Shown: positions 35,194 to 41,362 of the stretch, piece by piece
Position numbering within the stretch: position 1 is the first letter of the stretch
Layout: every line of letters begins with the position of its first letter
Assembly: GCA_026196955.1 (NCBI GenBank)
Contig: JAPHTO010000068.1
Location: 1-41,362, forward strand
Direction: 5' to 3'
DNA length: 41,362 bases
Origin: Colwellia sp.
Lineage (GTDB): Bacteria > Pseudomonadota > Gammaproteobacteria > Enterobacterales > Alteromonadaceae
Made by a program: the position numbers and the translations under genes
The notes under the pieces: model-generated
What the model was told of the DNA's origin: nothing
Seen by the model: only the letters and a program-made list of their open reading frames with translations
Databases searched by the model: none

Positions 35194-35990
35194 TGAAAGT
35201 AAGTAAAGTAAAATTAATCCGTTCAAGGTTTATTCTAGCAAGTGTGCTGTTCAGTTTTTTTAGTGCTAGTGCATTGGCCTATCATGAAGCGCAAGCTACT
35301 AGTTTGCCTGCTAATAAAACTCAACTGCCCACTAATAAAACTCAACTGCCTGAAAATGCCACGCGTATTTATGTGGATAAAAAAGATCCTTACTTAATGA
35401 TCAAAAAAGTTGCAGGTAAAACCTTTGATCGCTTTGCACGTGAGCAACAAGCTATACAGGCAGAGCCAAATATTCTAAAAAATATTGTTCGTGAAGAATT
35501 GATGCCTTATATCAATTATAAATATTCTGCTTTTAAAGTGATTGGTAAACATTTAAAGAAAACTACCGATGCTGAACGACGTGATTTTGTCCCCGTTTTT
35601 CGTGAATATTTGGTCACTTCTTACGCACAAGTTTTCACCTTGTATGACAACCAAGAAGTTGAATTTGAGCCTGCTAAAAACTTTACCGATAAAAAAATAG
35701 TTGCAGTAAATACCAGAGTTTTAATGCCGGGCAGAGATGATATCGACGTTTCTTTTAAAGTACGGAAAAACCGCAAAACTAATGAATGGAAAGCTTTTGA
35801 TATGGTTGCAGAGGGAGTTAGCTTACTTGATAGTAAGCAGGCAGAGCTTGGTAGCATTATTCGCCAAAAAGGACTGCCTTATGTCACCGAAATGCTTAAA
35901 AAGAAAAGTGAGCGGGATATCGTTTTTAAAACGAATGACAAAAAAGAAAAAGTCTCTAAATCGACCAATACAAACAGTAAAGCAGGTTAA
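35193..35990 (+). CDS. mlaC: MlaC, periplasmic phospholipid carrier
   Basis: 265 residues with a signal peptide (FFSASALA^Y). The MlaC fold follows (NPYLMIKKVAGKTFDRFA-like start, then YAQVFTLYDNQEVEF and WKAFDMVAEGVSLL). Between signal peptide and domain is a Thr/Asn/Lys-rich linker with a repeated LPxNKTQ heptad (21-base unit at 35311-35331 and 35332-35352). The C-terminal tail is Lys-rich. MlaC shuttles lipids between MlaA-porin at the outer membrane and MlaFEDB. mlaA is not in the window. Confidence 0.95.
   Translation: MKVSKVKLIRSRFILASVLFSFFSASALAYHEAQATSLPANKTQLPTNKTQLPENATRIYVDKKDPYLMIKKVAGKTFDRFAREQQAIQAEPNILKNIVREELMPYINYKYSAFKVIGKHLKKTTDAERRDFVPVFREYLVTSYAQVFTLYDNQEVEFEPAKNFTDKKIVAVNTRVLMPGRDDIDVSFKVRKNRKTNEWKAFDMVAEGVSLLDSKQAELGSIIRQKGLPYVTEMLKKKSERDIVFKTNDKKEKVSKSTNTNSKAG
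35311..35352 (+). repeat. 21-bp tandem repeat inside mlaC
   Basis: Two copies of a 21-base unit (CTAATAAAACTCAACTGCC plus two bases) differ at the last two positions. In frame they encode the heptads around LPANKTQ and LPTNKTQ in the linker before the MlaC domain. A third, diverged heptad (LPENATR) follows. Confidence 0.75.
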
Positions 35991-35993
35991 CTC

Positions 35994-36287
35994 GTGGTAG
36001 GCATCAGTGTTGCTTTTGAGCAAAATACAATAAAGCTAAATGGTGAGTTAACACGCCAAACTTTAATGCAGGTATCTACCAAGGTAGTAAAATTTTTATC
36101 AGAGCAAGACAGCGCTTTAGTTAATTTACAACAAGTGAGCAAAGTTGATACCGCGGGACTTGCTTGGTTATTTTATCTATTAGAGCGAGCACAAAAAGTC
36201 AGTTGTCAATTACACTTTGCAAATTTACCCACTAAGTTAGATAATTTAATAAATTTAAGTGGTGTTAAAGGTTTTTTACCAGAATAA
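35994..36287 (+). CDS. mlaB: MlaB, STAS-domain subunit of the Mla complex
   Basis: 97 residues, a single STAS domain (VNLQQVSKVDTAGLAWLFYLLERA). It binds and stabilises MlaF in the MlaFEDB complex. Starts at GTG 35994, three bases after the mlaC stop, with CAGGTT just upstream as ribosome binding site. No other ATG in frame gives a plausible N-terminus. Confidence 0.93.
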   Translation: MVGISVAFEQNTIKLNGELTRQTLMQVSTKVVKFLSEQDSALVNLQQVSKVDTAGLAWLFYLLERAQKVSCQLHFANLPTKLDNLINLSGVKGFLPE

Positions 36288-36322
36288 CTTTTTAACGCCA
36301 TCTACCCATCGAGGAAAAACTC

Positions 36323-36574
36323 TTGGAAGTAAAAGATATAGAAAAACTGATAAATGACGCTTTAGAACTTGATGAGTTGCAAGTGAAATTTGATGGCTCA
36401 CAATGTAGTGTTGTTGCTGTTGCTGATATGTTTGCAGATTTGTCTCGCGTTAAACGTCAGCAGGTGGTTTTTGCACCGCTAGCGGATGCTATCAAAGACG
36501 GAAGCATTCATGCGGTGACAGTTAAAACCTTTACCAAAGCCCAGTGGCAACGTGATAAGTTATTTAATATGTAA
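36323..36574 (+). CDS. ibaG: IbaG, BolA-family protein
   Basis: 83 residues. The BolA fold shows VAVADMFADLSRVKRQQVVFAPL and IHAVTVKTFTKAQW, close to E. coli IbaG (YrbA). BolA-family proteins partner with monothiol glutaredoxins in iron-sulfur handling and respond to acid stress. The TTG at 36323 is the start: GAGGAA at 36311-36316 is well spaced, and MEVKDIEKLI aligns with E. coli MENNEIQSVL. Lies between mlaB and murA as in E. coli. Confidence 0.94.
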   Translation: MEVKDIEKLINDALELDELQVKFDGSQCSVVAVADMFADLSRVKRQQVVFAPLADAIKDGSIHAVTVKTFTKAQWQRDKLFNM

Positions 36575-36579
36575 CTGAT

Positions 36580-36612
36580 TACCGTTAGTCTATATTACTA
36601 AGACTAACGGTA
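36580..36612 (+). terminator. Hairpin after ibaG, probable terminator of the mla operon
   Basis: Perfect 11-bp stem ACCGTTAGTCT (36581-36591) and AGACTAACGGT (36601-36611) with a 9-base loop, 6 bases after the ibaG stop. The following sequence (ATTTATG) has only a weak T-run, so termination may be partial. Confidence 0.65.
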
Positions 36613-38117
<1,505 letters not shown>

Positions 38118-38255
38118 TCACTAGCTCTAAACTCATTTCTAAAATAAAATCATAATTATTTACAGTATAAACTGTGGGTGATTGTGGTTTTTTCCCTATT
38201 ATAAACGGTAAAATTCCAAATTTAACCAGCACATTCTGTGGTTTTGTCTTTAAAA

Positions 38256-38309
38256 TTCGCCAATTAATAAAAATGACTATAATCATTCTATCGTGGTTTT
38301 TTTGGAGGA
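38256..38309 (+). promoter_or_regulatory. Putative putA promoter and strong ribosome binding site
   Basis: A perfect TATAAT -10 at 38278-38283, with a poor -35 candidate TTCGCC at 38256-38261 (16-base spacer). GGAGGA at 38304-38309 lies 6 bases before the putA ATG and is the strongest Shine-Dalgarno in the window. A small ACAGT-ATAA-ACTGT palindrome at 38162-38175 could bind a regulator. Confidence 0.5.
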
Positions 38310-38315
38310 TTTCCT

Positions 38316-41300
38316 ATGCTTTTTACTGGTTCACTAATAACAGATTGCCCTATACGTCAAAAAATTCGTGAGTTTTATCGCGTTGATGAAAATGTTGCTA
38401 TTGATCATGTTTTACCTTTTGCCGAGGTCAATGTCAGTGCGCGAAGTAGAGCATGGGAACGTGCGCGTAAAATGGTGTTGCAAATTCGTCAAGATCAAGA
38501 AGGTAATGGTGCTATTGATGCGCTATTAAATGAGTACTCATTGTCTTCAGAAGAAGGCGTAGTGTTGATGTGTTTAGCAGAAGCTTTACTACGTGTACCA
38601 GATAAGCATACTCAAGATGCACTCATTCGAGATAAAATTTCGCAAGGGCAATGGAGCTCTCATTTAGGCTCAAGCGACTCCTTATTTGTTAATGCCTCTT
38701 CGTGGGGGTTATTAATCACTGGCTCTATGGTTGATTATGCTGATAAGCGTAAGCAAGACAAGTTTGGCTTATTGAAAAAAACAATTGGTCGTTTAGGTGA
38801 GCCTGTTATTCGCAAGTCAATGAACTATGCCATGAAAATTATGGGCAAACAGTTTGTTATGGGTGAAACCATTACTGATGCGACACAACGTGCGGCTGAA
38901 AAAGAACAAAAAGGCTACGTATATTCATATGATATGCTAGGAGAAGGTGCCCGCACCATGCGTGATGCTGAGCGATACTTAAAGTCATATCAAGATGCTA
39001 TTGAAGTTATTGGTGCTGTTGCGCAAAGCTCTGGTAAAAATGATCCTCGCCGTGTGCCTGGTATTTCAGTTAAATTATCTGCAATTCACCCGCGCTATGA
39101 GTTTACTCACAAAGCGCGTGTTATGAATGAAATAGTGCCGAAATTAAAAGCGTTATGCATGCAGGCTAAGCAATACAATATTGGCCTAACAGTTGATGCT
39201 GAAGAGTCAGAGCGTTTAGATATTTCACTTGATATTATCGAAGCCGTATTTACTGATGCTGATTTAGGCGATTGGCAAGGCTTTGGCATAGCATTGCAAG
39301 CTTATCAAAAACGCGCCATTTTCGTTGTTGATTGGTTAAGAGATCTCACCCTTCGTGCTAACCGCCGCATGATGGTGCGTTTGGTAAAAGGGGCTTATTG
39401 GGATACTGAAATTAAAAATGCTCAAAAAGATGGGATGAGCCATTTCCCTGTTTTTACCCGTAAATCGTCAACAGATGTTTCTTATCATGCCTGTGCCAAT
39501 AAACTCTTAGATTATAGAGATACCATTTATCCACAATTTGCGACGCATAATGCTTATTCGGCTGCAACTATTGTTGAATTAGCGGGCGATGATAAAGAAG
39601 GTTTTGAATTCCAGTGTTTACATGGCATGGGGGATTCTTTATATGATCAAATCGTATCACAAGAAAATATTCAATGTCGTATCTATGCACCTGTTGGCTA
39701 CCATGAAGATTTACTCGCTTATTTAGTCCGTCGCTTGTTAGAAAACGGCGCTAATTCATCCTTTGTTAATGCCATTGTTGATGAATCTTTACCAGTTGAA
39801 TCTTTATTGGAAGATCCGGTTGAGAAAACGCAACGTTTAAAAGAAAAGTATAATAAACAAATTATTATGCCACTAGACTTATATCGACATGAAAATAAGC
39901 ACAGTAGTAATGACACGCTTGGAAGTCGCGATAACTCAAAAGGGTTAGACTTAACTGATATCAACGAGATCAGCCAGCTAAAAAACGCATTAGATAACTG
40001 GTTTGTTGATAACCTGCTTAATAAAAATGATGTACCTGATGGCGCGAATGCGGTAAAAAACCCTGCCGATCATAGTGAAATAATTGGTTTTCACCAGCAC
40101 CATAGCAAAGATGATATGTTGCTGATGATAGATAATGCTCAAGCAGCTTTTACCTTATGGTCACAAACGCCAGTCAAAGAGCGCGCTGCTTTACTTTGCC
40201 GTATTGCTGATATTTTAGAACGTCATATGGACGAGTTGATTGCCCTTTGTATTAAAGAGGCAGGAAAAGTGGCGCAAGATGGTATTGATGAAGTGCGTGA
40301 AGCTGTTGATTTTTGCCGTTATTATGCAGCAAGAGCGATAGAGGTGAACGATGATGAACGTCTTGAAGCCCGCGGTGTTGTTCTTTGTATTAGTCCGTGG
40401 AACTTTCCTCTAGCGATATTCTTAGGTCAAGTGGCTGCTGCCATAGCAACCGGTAACACAGTGTTAGCCAAACCAGCGGAGCAAACAGGTTTGATCGCTT
40501 TACGCACGATTGAATTGATGCAGTCAGTTGGCCTACCTGACAACGTGGTACAAGCTGTTATCGCCCGTGGTAGTGCTGTTGGTAAAACTATTGTGCCAGA
40601 TGAAAGAGTTGCGGCAGTAATGTTTACAGGCTCTACTGAAACAGGCACACGCATTTCTCAAACGCTTGCTGAACGCGGTGGCGATCAAGTGCCCTTGATT
40701 GCTGAAACAGGTGGACAAAACTGTATGATAGTTGATTCTACCGCCTTGCCAGAGCAAGTGGTTGATGATGTTATTTCATCCGGCTTTCAATCAGCAGGGC
40801 AACGTTGCTCAGCACTGAGAGTCTTGTTTTTACAAGAAGACATTGCTGATACTGTTATTAGCATGCTTAAAGGTGCCTTGTCGGAGCTGCACATTGGTAA
40901 TCCAGCAAAATTAAGCACAGATGTTGGACCGGTAATCGATCAAAAAGCCCTTGATGCACTTAATGCCCATGCCCAATACATGAAAGCACATGGCAAGTTG
41001 TTATTTCAATGTGAGCTGGGCAGTGAAGTTTCACAGGCTGATGGACATTTTTTCTTTGCACCGCGCTTATATGAAATTAATGATATAAGCGTATTAACAA
41101 AAGAAGTTTTTGGCCCTTGTGTGCATATAGTTCGCTTTAAAGGCGATGAAATAGAGCAAGTCATAGAAAAAGTTAATGGTACAGGTTTTGGCTTAACCAT
41201 GGGTATTCATACCCGTATTGAACATCGCGCCATTGAACTTGCTCAGTTATCACGCGCAGGTAATGTGTATATTAACAGAAACATGATTGGCGCTATTGTT

Positions 41301-41362
41301 GGCGTACAGCCCTTTGGTGGTCGTGGTTTGTCGGGTACTGGTCCTAAAGCGGGTGGCCCGAA
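38316..41362 (+). CDS. putA: PutA, bifunctional proline dehydrogenase / P5C dehydrogenase (3' truncated by window)
   Basis: 1015 codons are present and the gene runs off the window. The N-terminal arm begins MLFTGSLITDCP. The PRODH barrel follows (about 195-500; ISVKLSAIHPRYE, LVKGAYWDTEIK, YLVRRLLENGANSSF), then a variable linker and the P5C dehydrogenase domain (about 590 onward; SPWNFPLA, FTGSTETG, E797 in AETGGQN, catalytic C831 in GQRCSAL). It oxidises proline to glutamate via P5C at the inner membrane, using FAD and NAD+. An in-frame stop at 38280 rules out an upstream ribbon-helix-helix domain, so this is the bifunctional, non-autorepressing type. The C-terminus is missing, so type A or B cannot be decided. 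Confidence 0.97.
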   Translation, partial: MLFTGSLITDCPIRQKIREFYRVDENVAIDHVLPFAEVNVSARSRAWERARKMVLQIRQDQEGNGAIDALLNEYSLSSEEGVVLMCLAEALLRVPDKHTQDALIRDKISQGQWSSHLGSSDSLFVNASSWGLLITGSMVDYADKRKQDKFGLLKKTIGRLGEPVIRKSMNYAMKIMGKQFVMGETITDATQRAAEKEQKGYVYSYDMLGEGARTMRDAERYLKSYQDAIEVIGAVAQSSGKNDPRRVPGISVKLSAIHPRYEFTHKARVMNEIVPKLKALCMQAKQYNIGLTVDAEESERLDISLDIIEAVFTDADLGDWQGFGIALQAYQKRAIFVVDWLRDLTLRANRRMMVRLVKGAYWDTEIKNAQKDGMSHFPVFTRKSSTDVSYHACANKLLDYRDTIYPQFATHNAYSAATIVELAGDDKEGFEFQCLHGMGDSLYDQIVSQENIQCRIYAPVGYHEDLLAYLVRRLLENGANSSFVNAIVDESLPVESLLEDPVEKTQRLKEKYNKQIIMPLDLYRHENKHSSNDTLGSRDNSKGLDLTDINEISQLKNALDNWFVDNLLNKNDVPDGANAVKNPADHSEIIGFHQHHSKDDMLLMIDNAQAAFTLWSQTPVKERAALLCRIADILERHMDELIALCIKEAGKVAQDGIDEVREAVDFCRYYAARAIEVNDDERLEARGVVLCISPWNFPLAIFLGQVAAAIATGNTVLAKPAEQTGLIALRTIELMQSVGLPDNVVQAVIARGSAVGKTIVPDERVAAVMFTGSTETGTRISQTLAERGGDQVPLIAETGGQNCMIVDSTALPEQVVDDVISSGFQSAGQRCSALRVLFLQEDIADTVISMLKGALSELHIGNPAKLSTDVGPVIDQKALDALNAHAQYMKAHGKLLFQCELGSEVSQADGHFFFAPRLYEINDISVLTKEVFGPCVHIVRFKGDEIEQVIEKVNGTGFGLTMGIHTRIEHRAIELAQLSRAGNVYINRNMIGAIVGVQPFGGRGLSGTGPKAGGP

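Overview
The window looks like a chromosomal segment of a marine, low-GC gammaproteobacterium of the Alteromonadales, probably Colwellia/Thalassotalea-like. The evidence is a complete MSHA pilus minor-pilin block, E. coli-like gene order in the mreBCD and mla/lpt/rpoN blocks, AT-rich intergenic DNA, and a protein set close to Shewanella, Colwellia and Vibrio. The genus is inferred from general resemblance only. Nearly everything is conserved core genome. I found no prophage, insertion sequence, CRISPR array, tRNA, rRNA or transposase.

Region 1 (1-9548, + strand) is the distal half of the MSHA type IV pilus locus: the tail of mshG, then mshF, mshB, mshA, mshC, mshD, mshO, mshP and mshQ. The major pilin gene mshA has its own promoter-like -35 box and an almost ideal intrinsic terminator directly after it, so it looks like a separately controlled high-output cassette. 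mshQ (1642 codons) encodes a large secreted protein with a beta-rich N-terminus, three LamG-like domains and a DUF6701-like C-terminus. It is the most distinctive gene here and a good candidate for a pilus-tip adhesin.

Region 2 (9699-20893, + strand) is the cell-shape block mreB-mreC-mreD, followed by maf (nucleotide house-cleaning), rng (RNase G), yhdP (AsmA-like phospholipid transport), a nitrilase-family amidase and tldD. Region 3 (20894-23131) holds a double inverted repeat resembling dispersed REP-type elements, yjgA (- strand, 50S assembly factor) and pmbA/tldE (+ strand), the partner of tldD.

Region 4 (23132-32733, - strand) reads from right to left: caxA/yrbG, kdsD, kdsC, lptC, lptA, lptB, rpoN, hpf, ptsN, rapZ, ptsO, mgtE. 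It joins Kdo synthesis and LPS export to sigma-54, ribosome hibernation, the nitrogen PTS and the GlmS-regulating RNA adaptor. A 272-bp divergent region then separates it from Region 5 (33006-38117, + strand): mlaF-E-D-C-B, ibaG and murA, for outer-membrane lipid asymmetry, a BolA-type factor and the first committed step of peptidoglycan synthesis. The two blocks together form a cell-envelope island. Several genes in Region 5 begin with TTG or GTG.

Region 6 (38118-41362) has a promoter-like region and a strong ribosome binding site leading into putA, bifunctional proline/P5C dehydrogenase, which is cut by the window end. Its N-terminus lacks the DNA-binding ribbon-helix-helix domain of trifunctional PutA.

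No intergenic gap exceeds 300 bases. I see no clearly new biological system; the best leads are the MshQ architecture, the mshA expression cassette and the repeat between tldD and yjgA.
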